A stretch of DNA of 56,265 nucleotides from Urinicoccus timonensis (lineage in GTDB: Bacteria > Bacillota > Clostridia > Tissierellales > Peptoniphilaceae): assembly GCF_900232945.1 (NCBI RefSeq), contig NZ_OCTU01000003.1, forward strand, positions 117,528 to 173,792, in the 5' to 3' direction. Within the stretch, counting starts at the first letter, position 1; every line of letters starts with the position of its first letter. A program made the position numbers and the translations under genes. This document shows, one piece after another, positions 1-7,239 of the stretch. The notes below the pieces were generated by a model, which was not told where the DNA came from, did not search any database, and saw only the letters and a program-made list of their open reading frames with translations.

Positions 1-128
1 GGCAGGCTAAAGAGGCAAAAACAATAAGGTTTGAACAAAGTGAAAACCAGCGCCTTGAGACGCTGGTTGGTAATACTTGGGCTTATAGCCCGTGATCAAA
101 CCACCCGTTTTACGGGTGGTTATGATTG
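1..128 (+). mobile_element. Right end of an IS200-type element (truncated by window start)
   Basis: These bases match 27495-27622, the part downstream of the transposase stop in the complete IS200 copy. Two hairpins typical of IS200/IS605 right ends are visible: 46-67 (ACCAGCG/CGCTGGT) and 99-120 (AACCACCCG/CGGGTGGTT). Similarity stops after TTATGATTG, which sets the element edge at about 128. The transposase gene would lie to the left of the window. Confidence 0.85.
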
Positions 129-192
129 GAAAAGTTGAAGATAGGATTTTTCATTTTGGGGAATTTCCACAAGACTTGGCTTCGATTTGACA

Positions 193-247
193 AAAGACTT
201 TAGAGGGGCTTCTTTAGTCTTTCAATTGGTCCAAGATATTGTATAAT
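193..247 (+). promoter_or_regulatory. Promoter region of the cysteine-synthase-like gene, with inverted repeat
   Basis: A perfect -10 box TATAAT lies at 242-247, with only a poor -35 match about 17 bases upstream. Just before it, AAAGACT (193-199) and AGTCTTT (216-222) form an inverted repeat with a 16-base gap. It could be an operator or a short leader hairpin. Which regulator binds is unknown. Confidence 0.45.
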
Positions 248-270
248 AGGACTAAAGGAGATGGATTGGA

Positions 271-1263
271 ATGAAAAATTTAGAAAAAATAGATAGATTA
301 ATAGGCAAAACCCCCCTAGTAAAGATTGACTACTCTTATCAAGGACGGAAGGGGGCCCTCTATGCCAAGGTGGAATACTACAATCTTTCAGGGTCTGTAA
401 AGGATCGGATGGCCTGGTATATCTTGAAAAAATCCTATGAACAAGGCCTGATCAAGGAAGGGGACACAATTGTTGAGGCAACTTCTGGTAATACAGGGAT
501 TGCTTTTTGTGCCCTGGGGGCCTATACGGGGAATCCTGTGATTATCTTTATGCCAGACTGGATGAGTCAAGAAAGAAAGAAGTTGGTTTCTTCCTTTGGG
601 GCAAAGATTATTGATGTTTCCAAGGAAGAAGGGGGCTTTTTAGGCTCCATTGACCTGGCTGATAACTATCAAAAAGACCACGACCATGTCTTTTTACCCC
701 ATCAATTTTCCAATGACCTCAATACCCAAGGTCAATATGAGTCCTTGGGTAGGGAGCTAGTGGCAGACCTTGAAAGAAATGGCCTGGTATGTGATGGTTT
801 TGTGGCCGGAGTTGGCACCGGTGGTGTCATTACAGGGGTGGCCAAGGCCATCAAGGAAGTCAACAAGGAGGCCAAGGGCTTTCCCTTGGAACCCAAGGAA
901 TCGCCTACTCTCCCCACCGGCTACAAGGTGGGGTCCCATAAGATTGCCGGAATTAGTGATGAATTTATCCCGGACCTGGTAAAGGAAAAAGACCTGGATG
1001 ACATCGTCTCTGTCTATTCTGATGATGCCATTATCATGGCTCAAAAGCTGGCTAGAAAGGGCTTGGGAGTTGGAATTTCATCTGGAGCCAACTTTTTAGG
1101 GGCTATTTTGGCTTCAGAAATCCTGGGCCAGGACAAGGTCGTAGCCACAGTCTTTTCTGATGACAATAAAAAATATCTTTCCACGGATTTGATGAAGGAA
1201 ATTCCCCAGCAAGAGGACTTTCTTTCAAAAGATATAGAAATTTTGGATATCCAGGCCATTTAA
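271..1263 (+). CDS. PLP-dependent cysteine synthase family protein
   Basis: The 330-residue protein belongs to the O-acetylserine sulfhydrylase/cystathionine beta-synthase fold (CysK/CysM type), which makes cysteine from an activated serine and sulfide, or a related beta-replacement product. The PLP lysine is K44 in GSVKDRMA. The substrate loop TSGNTG is at 71-76, and the glycine-rich phosphate loop GVGTGG is near 182-187. Length is normal for the family. The ATG start is preceded by AAAGGAG at 254-260. The gene is monocistronic, with its own TATAAT box, and is followed by thioredoxin reductase on the same strand. A role in sulfur and thiol metabolism fits the neighbour. Distinguishing CysK, CysM and cystathionine beta-synthase from sequence alone is not safe, so no symbol is given. 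Confidence 0.9.
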   Translation: MKNLEKIDRLIGKTPLVKIDYSYQGRKGALYAKVEYYNLSGSVKDRMAWYILKKSYEQGLIKEGDTIVEATSGNTGIAFCALGAYTGNPVIIFMPDWMSQERKKLVSSFGAKIIDVSKEEGGFLGSIDLADNYQKDHDHVFLPHQFSNDLNTQGQYESLGRELVADLERNGLVCDGFVAGVGTGGVITGVAKAIKEVNKEAKGFPLEPKESPTLPTGYKVGSHKIAGISDEFIPDLVKEKDLDDIVSVYSDDAIIMAQKLARKGLGVGISSGANFLGAILASEILGQDKVVATVFSDDNKKYLSTDLMKEIPQQEDFLSKDIEILDIQAI

Positions 1264-1324
1264 CTTGGGCCCTTCCAGGAATTCTAGGAAGAGAATAGAT
1301 AAAAGTGGAAAAGTAGGGTATAGA

Positions 1325-1336
1325 TACTATATAGTA
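1325..1336. promoter_or_regulatory. 12-bp perfect palindrome in the thioredoxin reductase promoter region
   Basis: TACTATATAGTA sits 20 bases before the trxB start codon and just upstream of its ribosome site. The same half-sites, TACTAT and ATAGTA, recur with a 4-base spacer at 50694-50709, over the promoter of another redox operon. It may be a repressor operator or part of an AT-rich -10 region. No convincing -35 box is seen here. Confidence 0.35.
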
Positions 1337-1356
1337 ATTTTTTATGAGGTGAAAAT

Positions 1357-2289
1357 ATGTATGATTTAATTATAATCGGGGGAGGTCCTGCAGGACTCAG
1401 TGCGGGCCTTTATGGTGCCCGAGCTCGGATAAAGACCTTAATTATAGAAAAGGAAATGGCCGGAGGGCAAATGAACAAGACCCTGGATGTGGAAAACTAT
1501 CCTGGAATCCCCAACGGCCATACAGGAATGCAACTGGCCATGCGGATGGAAGAACAGGCCAAGTCTTTTGGGGCGGAAGTGAAGCATGAAACAGTGGAGT
1601 CTGTGGATTTAAGGTCCAATCCCAAAAAGATTAAAACGGACCAAGGGGAATACCAGGCAGCCAGCATCATCATTACCACTGGAGCCAATCCCAGAAAGCT
1701 AAATGTTCCCGGAGAGGAAGAATTTGCCAGCCGGGGAGTTAGCTATTGCGCCACTTGTGACGGGGCCTTTTATGAAGGGGCCGATGTCTTTGTCATTGGC
1801 GGTGGGGATGCGGCAGTGGAAGAAGCCCACTTCCTAACCAAGTTTGCCAACAAGGTCTACCTGGTCCACCGCAGAGACCAATTAAGGGCTGCCAAGTCCT
1901 TGCAAGAAAAGATCCTCAACAATGAAAAGGTTGAAATCCTATGGGACAGTGTTCTCAAGGAAATCAAGGGAGAGGGTACGGCCCAAGAAGTCTTGATTGA
2001 AAATGTCAAGACCAAGGAAGTCAAAAGCTTCCGGTCCTCTACAGACTACAAGGGAGTCGGGATCTTTATCTATGTGGGCTACACTCCTTTAACGGACTTT
2101 TTAAAGGGCCAATTGGACCTGGTAGATGGCTATATCCCAACAGATGAAAAGATGCAAACGGAAATTCCCGGAGTCTACGCAGCTGGAGATATCCGCTATG
2201 AAGGCTTTAAGCAAGTGGTGACAGCAGTAGGGGAAGGAGCCACAGCAGCCATGGTGGCAGAAAAATATTTAGATGACTTGGAGCCTTGA
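1357..2289 (+). CDS. trxB: Thioredoxin-disulfide reductase
   Basis: This FAD- and NADPH-dependent enzyme reduces thioredoxin. The 310-residue length is normal for the low-molecular-weight type. The N-terminal FAD motif is GGGPAGLSAG (8-17). The redox-active pair C131/C134 is in CATC. The NADPH domain shows GGGDAAVEEA (148-157) and HRRDQLRA near 170-177, whose arginines select NADPH. The second FAD motif appears near the C-terminus as AAGDIRYEG. The ribosome site is GAGGTG. No thioredoxin gene is adjacent, so its partner must be encoded elsewhere. An alkyl hydroperoxide reductase F-like role is unlikely, because the N-terminal thioredoxin-like domain is absent. Confidence 0.92.
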   Translation: MYDLIIIGGGPAGLSAGLYGARARIKTLIIEKEMAGGQMNKTLDVENYPGIPNGHTGMQLAMRMEEQAKSFGAEVKHETVESVDLRSNPKKIKTDQGEYQAASIIITTGANPRKLNVPGEEEFASRGVSYCATCDGAFYEGADVFVIGGGDAAVEEAHFLTKFANKVYLVHRRDQLRAAKSLQEKILNNEKVEILWDSVLKEIKGEGTAQEVLIENVKTKEVKSFRSSTDYKGVGIFIYVGYTPLTDFLKGQLDLVDGYIPTDEKMQTEIPGVYAAGDIRYEGFKQVVTAVGEGATAAMVAEKYLDDLEP

Positions 2290-2309
2290 TTTTAGGGGGC
2301 TTGGGGCTA

Positions 2310-2338
2310 TTGAAAATATTTTTTATTTGTGATAGTAT
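2310..2338 (+). promoter_or_regulatory. Promoter of the CoA-transferase operon
   Basis: TTGAAA at 2310-2315 is followed after 17 bases by TAGTAT at 2333-2338, with an upstream TG forming an extended -10 (TGATAGTAT). The predicted start near 2345 leaves a leader of about 175 bases before the first gene. Confidence 0.6.
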
Positions 2339-2348
2339 CTAATTAGGA

Positions 2349-2486
2349 AAGACGAGACTAGCGCGTCTTAGGCATTGCCCGATTATTTACGGTAGTGACT
2401 GAACCTTTTATAGGGGAGGTTCCAGGTCATTACCGTATTTTTGGGTTAAAATAAGACTGCACCAGACTCTAAATTCATAGAGCTGG
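2349..2486 (+). promoter_or_regulatory. Structured 5' leader with three hairpins upstream of the CoA transferase
   Basis: Three successive hairpins are visible: A at 2349-2369 (AAGACG/CGTCTT), B at 2388-2437 (outer arms TACGGTA/TACCGTA, with complementarity continuing inward to GAACC/GGTTC), and C at 2462-2486 (CCAG.CTCT/AGAG.CTGG). B is followed by ATTTTTGGG, so it could terminate trxB read-through or attenuate transcription started at 2345. I do not recognise it as a known riboswitch class. No B12-box-like GCCACTG is present, even though a B12-binding protein lies downstream. Confidence 0.5.
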
Positions 2487-2517
2487 TTTATTAGCTTGTA
2501 CATATAGGGGGTAGATA

Positions 2518-4023
2518 ATGATGGAAAACAGATTACGCTGTGAAAAATTAAAAAGTAAATTAATGACTGCCAAAGAAGCAGCTGAATTCATTCAAAAGGA
2601 TATGACCATTGCTACAAGTGGTTTTACACCAGCTGGTTATCCCAAGGCTATTCCCTTGGAATTGGCCCGGAGGGGAGAAGCTGGAGAGAAATTAAATTTA
2701 ACCGTCATTACAGGAGCTTCTGTTGGACCCGAAATTGACGAAAAAATGACAAACGCTGGAGTGGTTGCCTATCGTTTCCCCTATCAAACAGACCGGACCC
2801 TCCGCAAGGCCATTAATGATGGCAAGGTCAAATACCAAGATATGCACCTATCCCATGTGCCCCAACAATTAAAGGCGGGCTTTTTAGGCCATATTGATGT
2901 AGCCATTGTGGAAGTGGTGGCCATTACAGAAGAGGGCCACTTGATTCCCTCCACCTCTGTGGGTCAAACCAACATCTGTGTGGAAATGGCAGACAAGGTC
3001 TTGGTTGAAATCAACACCAGCCAACCCATGGAATTGGAAGGCATGCATGATATTGCTGAATTACCCCTTCCACCCTACCGTAAGCCCATTAACTTAACCC
3101 GGCCAGAAGAGAGAATTGGCAAGCCCTATATCGAGTGTGATCCAGACAAGATTGTAGGGATTGTAGGATGTGATATTCCCGACTCTACGGCTCCCATTGT
3201 GGAACCCGACCAAGTCAGTATTGATATCTCCAAAAACATCATTCGCTTTTTAAAGGAAGAAGTTAAGGCAGGAAGGTTACCTAAAAACCTCCTTCCCCTC
3301 CAATCTGGAGTGGGCAATGTAGCCAATGCCGTCTTAAAGGGAATTACCGATTCAGACTTTGAGCACTTGACGGTTTATTCTGAAGTTTTACAAGATGGAA
3401 TTATTGACCTCTTAATTGCCGGCAAGGTGGACTATGCTTCTGGAACTAGCTTTACCTTGAGTCCTGAAATGAATGCAAGACTGGGAGAAGAACTGCCCAA
3501 AATCAAGGACAAGGTGGTTTTAAGACCTGTTGAGATATCCAACAATCCTGGCTTAATCCGCCGCTTGGGAGTAATCGCCATCAATACTGCCCTGGAATTT
3601 GATATCTATGGCAATGTCAACTCCTCCCATGTTTCTGGGACCAATATGATGAATGGTTTGGGAGGGTCCGGGGACTTTACCCGGGGTGGCTACCTGTCCA
3701 TCTTTACAACCCAATCCACAGCCAAAAAGGGCCTGATTTCTGCAATAGTTCCCTTTGTCCCCCATGTAGACCATACAGAACATGATGTCATGGTGGTGGT
3801 CACGGAACAAGGCTATGCAGACCTACGAGGCCTAGACCCAGTGGAAAGGGCTAGAAAAATTATTGAAAATTGTGCCCATCCGGACTACAAGGCCCAATTG
3901 GAAGACTATCTAAACCGAGCCATCAAGGAAAGTCCAGGACAACACACACCTCATATTTTATCGGAAGCTTTTTCCTGGTATGACCGGTTAAAAGAAACCG
4001 GCACCATGAAGATAGACCAATAG
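2518..4023 (+). CDS. Acetyl-CoA hydrolase/transferase family CoA-transferase
   Basis: This 501-residue enzyme belongs to the family of succinyl-CoA:acetate, 4-hydroxybutyrate and related CoA transferases (Cat1/AarC type). These move CoA between carboxylates through a glutamyl-CoA intermediate. The expected catalytic glutamate is E289 in YSEVLQDGI, and the conserved glycine-rich stretch NGLGGSGDF is present near 378-386. Full length suggests an active enzyme. It is the first gene of a rightward operon, after a structured leader, and is followed at 62 bases by a B12-binding protein and then a MeaB-like protein. That context suggests C4/C3 acyl-CoA interconversion such as succinate to propionate. 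The substrate cannot be read from sequence. Confidence 0.88.
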   Translation: MMENRLRCEKLKSKLMTAKEAAEFIQKDMTIATSGFTPAGYPKAIPLELARRGEAGEKLNLTVITGASVGPEIDEKMTNAGVVAYRFPYQTDRTLRKAINDGKVKYQDMHLSHVPQQLKAGFLGHIDVAIVEVVAITEEGHLIPSTSVGQTNICVEMADKVLVEINTSQPMELEGMHDIAELPLPPYRKPINLTRPEERIGKPYIECDPDKIVGIVGCDIPDSTAPIVEPDQVSIDISKNIIRFLKEEVKAGRLPKNLLPLQSGVGNVANAVLKGITDSDFEHLTVYSEVLQDGIIDLLIAGKVDYASGTSFTLSPEMNARLGEELPKIKDKVVLRPVEISNNPGLIRRLGVIAINTALEFDIYGNVNSSHVSGTNMMNGLGGSGDFTRGGYLSIFTTQSTAKKGLISAIVPFVPHVDHTEHDVMVVVTEQGYADLRGLDPVERARKIIENCAHPDYKAQLEDYLNRAIKESPGQHTPHILSEAFSWYDRLKETGTMKIDQ

Positions 4024-4085
4024 GAAAAGGTCCAGGCCCTAGGGCCTGGCTAAAAGGAGAATCTGTTAAGAATTAAGGAGAGATT

Positions 4086-4490
4086 ATGGTTCCCATTCGT
4101 ATACTCGTAGCGAAGCCGGGCATGGATGAACATGACCGAGGTGCACGAATCCTGTCCTATCGTTTTAGGGAGGCAGGAATGGAAGTAATTTATACCGGCC
4201 TTAAGCAAAGTCCCCAGCAGATTGTATCGGCCGTCCTCCAAGAGGATGTGGATGCCCTAGGGATTAGTATCCTATCCGGAGACTATAAAAAGCTTTTAAG
4301 CGAAACCCTATCCTTATTAAAGGAAAAGGACTTGTTTGAAGACCTACTGGTCTTTGCTGGTGGAATCATCGATGCAGCAGACATTCCAGACCTGAAAAAC
4401 CAGGGCTTGGCTCAGGCTTTTCCTCCAGGGACAGACCTAAAAGATGTCATTTGTTTTGTAAACCAGCATATAAAAATAGACAAGGAGTAG
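4086..4490 (+). CDS. Stand-alone cobalamin-binding protein (methylmalonyl-CoA mutase small-subunit type)
   Basis: The 134 residues correspond to the C-terminal B12-binding domain of acyl-CoA mutases. All three signature motifs are kept: D14-x-H16-x-x-G19 (H16 would be the lower cobalt ligand), S61-x-L63, and the GG pair at 92-93. The usual FGPGT near the C-terminus reads FPPGT. The start has AAGGAGAGATT just upstream. Separate small subunits normally pair with a large catalytic subunit (TIM-barrel), but no such gene is in this window. Neighbours are a CoA transferase upstream and a MeaB-like protein 3 bases downstream. Binding of cobalamin is likely; the catalytic partner is unknown. Confidence 0.82.
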   Translation: MVPIRILVAKPGMDEHDRGARILSYRFREAGMEVIYTGLKQSPQQIVSAVLQEDVDALGISILSGDYKKLLSETLSLLKEKDLFEDLLVFAGGIIDAADIPDLKNQGLAQAFPPGTDLKDVICFVNQHIKIDKE

Positions 4491-4493
4491 GCT

Positions 4494-5408
4494 ATGGATC
4501 TTGTAGAAAAATTAATAGCAGGCAATGAAAAAGCCTGTGCAAGATGTATATCCCTTGTAGAAAATCAAAGAGAGGGCTATGTAGACCTCTTGAAGTCTAT
4601 CTACCCCCATGACAAGGGGGCCTACCGGGTGGGCTTTACCGGTCAAGAGGACCTGGCCAAGTCCAAGCTACTGGTAGACTTGATAGAAGGATATTTAGAA
4701 GAGGGGAAAAAAGTCGGCCTTTTACTTATGGGCCCCTCCAGCCCCCAAACCGGTGGAGCCTTCTTAGGAGGTCGGGAAAGATTCGCTCAACTTTCAGGCA
4801 AGGAGGGAGTTTTTATCCGGTCAGTGGCTTCTCGGGGCCACCAGGGAGGGATTTCCTATGCGGTCCCTGGCATGATGAGGATTTTGGATGCCTATGGATG
4901 TGACTTGATTTTGCTGGAAAGTTTTGGAGGCCCTCTGGATACAGACCTTAGTCAGGTGGTGGACTGCCTGGTTAATGTCATTTCTCCAGACCTAAGCCAA
5001 GACATGGAATTGCTTAATGCAGGGAGCCTGGAATTGACCCAGATCTTTTTTGTCAACCAAGGAAGGGGGCGGCAGGAGGAAAAGACCAAGCTGGACATTG
5101 AAATGATGTTGGACCTCCAAGAGGACCGGGAGGAAAGACCCCTGGTTTTAAGCTTCCAAGACCAAGGAGTTTCGGGTTTGAAGGAAGTCATTGACGACTT
5201 TAAAGACTATCTCTTGGATATGGGACACTGGAAACAAGACCGTCTAAAACAAGAAGTCATGGAAGTTGAAAGCAGGATGAGAGGCTTTTTAAAAGATGAC
5301 CTAGAGGCGGTGATTCGTTTTGAAGAAGAGGCCATTAAAAGAGCTCTAGAGGAAGGAAGTAATCCCTATCTCCTTGCAGAAGAACTTTTGGATCGCTATT
5401 TTAAATAG
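4494..5408 (+). CDS. MeaB/ArgK-family protein with degenerate GTPase motifs
   Basis: The 304 residues align along their length with MeaB/ArgK, the G3E GTPase that loads and protects B12-dependent acyl-CoA mutases. Landmarks such as PSSPQTGGAFLG (81-92) and FIRSVASRGHQGG (107-119) are clear. However, the P-loop expected as GPPGAGKS reads GQEDLAKS (50-57), and the aspartate of DPSSP is G80. The aspartate of LGDR is G93, the ETVGVGQ switch reads ESFGGPL (142-148), and NKxD is NQGR (188-191). GTP binding and hydrolysis therefore look lost, although the frame is open and the C-terminal helical region is intact. It directly follows the B12-binding protein. It may be a pseudo-GTPase scaffold or an early-stage relic. 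Confidence 0.8.
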   Translation: MDLVEKLIAGNEKACARCISLVENQREGYVDLLKSIYPHDKGAYRVGFTGQEDLAKSKLLVDLIEGYLEEGKKVGLLLMGPSSPQTGGAFLGGRERFAQLSGKEGVFIRSVASRGHQGGISYAVPGMMRILDAYGCDLILLESFGGPLDTDLSQVVDCLVNVISPDLSQDMELLNAGSLELTQIFFVNQGRGRQEEKTKLDIEMMLDLQEDREERPLVLSFQDQGVSGLKEVIDDFKDYLLDMGHWKQDRLKQEVMEVESRMRGFLKDDLEAVIRFEEEAIKRALEEGSNPYLLAEELLDRYFK

Positions 5409-5453
5409 ACCTATAGGGCAGAAGTTTTTCTAGCTTCTTAAAAAAAGATATGA

Positions 5454-5459
5454 TATAAT
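5454..5459 (+). promoter_or_regulatory. -10 box of the RNase P RNA gene
   Basis: TATAAT at 5454-5459 lies nine bases before the first pairing bases of the RNase P RNA. The -35 region is poor. A short hairpin in the preceding sequence (AGAAG/CTTCT, about 5420-5439) might end the upstream operon. Confidence 0.5.
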
Positions 5460-5467
5460 TTTTACTT

Positions 5468-5793
5468 GAGTAAGTCATTCAATCGCATGTGCAAACATGA
5501 GGAAAGTCCGTGCTCCATAGAGCGAGGATGCCGGATAACGTCCGGTGGAGGCGACTCCAAGGCTAGTGCAACAGAAAGATACCGCCACATTGTGGTAAGG
5601 GTGGAAAGGTAAGGTAAGAGCTTACCAGCAATTTGGAGACAAATTGGCTCTGTAAACCCCATCCGGAGCAAGACCAAAAAGGATCAAAAGGTGGCTGCTC
5701 GTCACCGCCAAGAGGTAGGTCGCTGGAGGTATTTGGCAACAAATATCCTAGATAGATGATTGATAAAACAGAACACGGCTTATAGACTTGCTC
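5468..5793 (+). ncRNA. rnpB: RNase P RNA (catalytic component)
   Basis: The catalytic RNA of RNase P, which trims tRNA 5' ends. Universally conserved blocks are present in order: GAGGAAAGTCCGTGCTCC near 5500, ACAGAAAGATACCGCC near 5571, and the 3' core GATAAAACAGAACACGGCTT near 5762. The ends GAGTAAGTC (5468) and GACTTGCTC (to 5793) pair to form P1, which sets both boundaries. The length of about 326 nt fits the bacterial type. Apparent reading frames inside it are not genes. Confidence 0.95.
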
Positions 5794-5853
5794 TTACATA
5801 CAAGTCCATATTTTGTAAGAAAATCGGAGTTTCTTTGATATTTCTTAGGAAAA

Positions 5854-5897
5854 ACAAAAAAGTTAGAAAAGTCGTTACTTTTTTGTAACTTTTTGTT
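5854..5897 (+). terminator. Possible terminator after RNase P RNA
   Basis: ACAAAAAAGTTA pairs with TAACTTTTTGT around a loop of about 20 bases. It is AT-rich and weak, and lies 60 bases after rnpB. Confidence 0.35.
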
Positions 5898-5924
5898 GTA
5901 ATTTTGAAACCTTTTTGTTATACT
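5896..5924 (+). promoter_or_regulatory. Promoter of the NlpC/P60 gene
   Basis: TTGTAA (5896-5901), a 17-base spacer and TATACT (5919-5924) precede the gene by about 60 bases. Confidence 0.6.
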
Positions 5925-5986
5925 TTTATATGAAAGTTGACCAAAAGGTTTTAAGTTTTTTATAGAGATATTAAAGGAGTTTAATT

Positions 5987-7066
5987 GTGAAAAAACCTCA
6001 GTTGAAAAAGACCCTAGGGCTAGCGGCTCTATGTGCTGTAGCACTAGTAGGCCTAAAGGATACTGGTATCTTACTTAGCGACCACACTACAACTTTGAAT
6101 AGTGGTAAGACTTTAAGCTTTGCAGCAGAAGAAGAAGTCAATATCATTGGAGAAAAAGAAGGCATCTTTACCGTGAAAAAAGGAGATGCACAAGTTTCCA
6201 TTCCAAAAAATAAACTGATAAAAACAGAGGTAAGTGAAAAAATTTTCATTACCAAAAAAAATACACCTATTAAATCCAATGGCAAGGTTCTGAGAAACCT
6301 CTTCTTAGGAGAACAGGTTACTTTAACCCAAGACCGCAACGACGGTTATGTGGTAAAGACAAAAGACGGCCTAAACGGATTGGTTTCCAAGGATGCTTTA
6401 GAAGCAGCCGGAATGAATAGTTACATAACCAAGGGGACTTCCAAGGTAAACAAGACCTTAAAGAACAACAACAAGACCCTAGTGGTGAAGAAGAACCAAG
6501 AAATTTCCATTGTTTCTTTTGAAAAAGGAAACTTTGTTCTAATTAATGAAAGTGGGGATGCTTTTTATCTTCCCATGGCAGACGTTCAATTGGATGGAAA
6601 AGACATTGCGCCAGCAAGTCCTGCACCAGCCAAGCCAGTAGCCAAAGCAGTTTTACCAGAAGCTAAGGAAGAAGTTGCTCCTGCAGATGGATCAAAATCC
6701 TCTAGAGTTCTTGCTTCTCTTACAAACAAGTTAGGTTCAACCTATGTTTATGGAGATACAGGTAACGCCGGATATGATTGTTCTGGTCTAGTTTATGCCA
6801 TTTACAAAAATGAGCTAAACATCAACGTTCCAAGAACTTCCAGTGCCCAATCCCAATTTGGTAAACAAGTTTCTAAAGACCAACTCCAAAGAGGGGACCT
6901 AGTTTTCTTTGCCACTACTGGCACAGGAAATGTCAGCCACGTAGGTGTCTATATTGGAAATGATGAATTCATCCATGCAGCCAGTGGCCAAGGTAAGGTT
7001 GTTAAAAACAAATTAACTGAAAAATACTATACACAAAACTTTGTCAATGCAACCAGAGTTTTATAA
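5987..7066 (+). CDS. Secreted NlpC/P60 peptidoglycan endopeptidase with SH3-like repeats
   Basis: A 359-residue exported cell-wall hydrolase. A signal peptide covers about residues 1-25 (KK-rich start, then a hydrophobic stretch). Residues about 50-205 contain SH3-like segments likely to bind peptidoglycan. A proline/alanine-rich linker follows (208-235), then the NlpC/P60 domain. The catalytic cysteine is C265 in YDCSGLV, the histidine is H318 in SHVGVYIG, and H330 is the third polar residue. The family cleaves the D-Glu-diaminoacid bond of stem peptides. The start is GTG, chosen because AAAGGAG at 5973-5979 sits directly before it and the signal peptide follows at once. It is monocistronic, with its own promoter and terminator. 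Confidence 0.9.
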   Translation: MKKPQLKKTLGLAALCAVALVGLKDTGILLSDHTTTLNSGKTLSFAAEEEVNIIGEKEGIFTVKKGDAQVSIPKNKLIKTEVSEKIFITKKNTPIKSNGKVLRNLFLGEQVTLTQDRNDGYVVKTKDGLNGLVSKDALEAAGMNSYITKGTSKVNKTLKNNNKTLVVKKNQEISIVSFEKGNFVLINESGDAFYLPMADVQLDGKDIAPASPAPAKPVAKAVLPEAKEEVAPADGSKSSRVLASLTNKLGSTYVYGDTGNAGYDCSGLVYAIYKNELNINVPRTSSAQSQFGKQVSKDQLQRGDLVFFATTGTGNVSHVGVYIGNDEFIHAASGQGKVVKNKLTEKYYTQNFVNATRVL

Positions 7067-7078
7067 GTAGATTCTTTT

Positions 7079-7114
7079 ATTCCCGATCTAGTTTACAAGG
7101 TCGGGAATTTTTTG
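7079..7114 (+). terminator. Terminator of the NlpC/P60 gene
   Basis: ATTCCCGA/TCGGGAAT stem followed by a run of Ts. Confidence 0.9.
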
Positions 7115-7170
7115 TGTTCAAAAAGAGGGTAAATTTGGGAAAAGAAAGTCCTAGATTTTTGGAAACCTGA

Positions 7171-7200
7171 TTGATTTTGTGTAAAATAACCTGCTATACT
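7171..7200 (+). promoter_or_regulatory. Promoter of the CstA-like transporter
   Basis: TTGATT (7171-7176), an 18-base spacer and TATACT (7195-7200), with an extended TGC just before the -10. Confidence 0.65.
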
Positions 7201-7239
7201 AGACTTAGGAATTATAATAATTATTAAGGAGGAATATCC

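Noticed and set aside
2388..2437. Cobalamin riboswitch for the B12-related operon
   Set aside because: The B12-box core was not found and the length is too short; kept only as an unclassified leader.
5462..5677. 71-residue reading frame on the minus strand
   Set aside because: It lies inside the RNase P RNA gene, whose conserved blocks explain the sequence.
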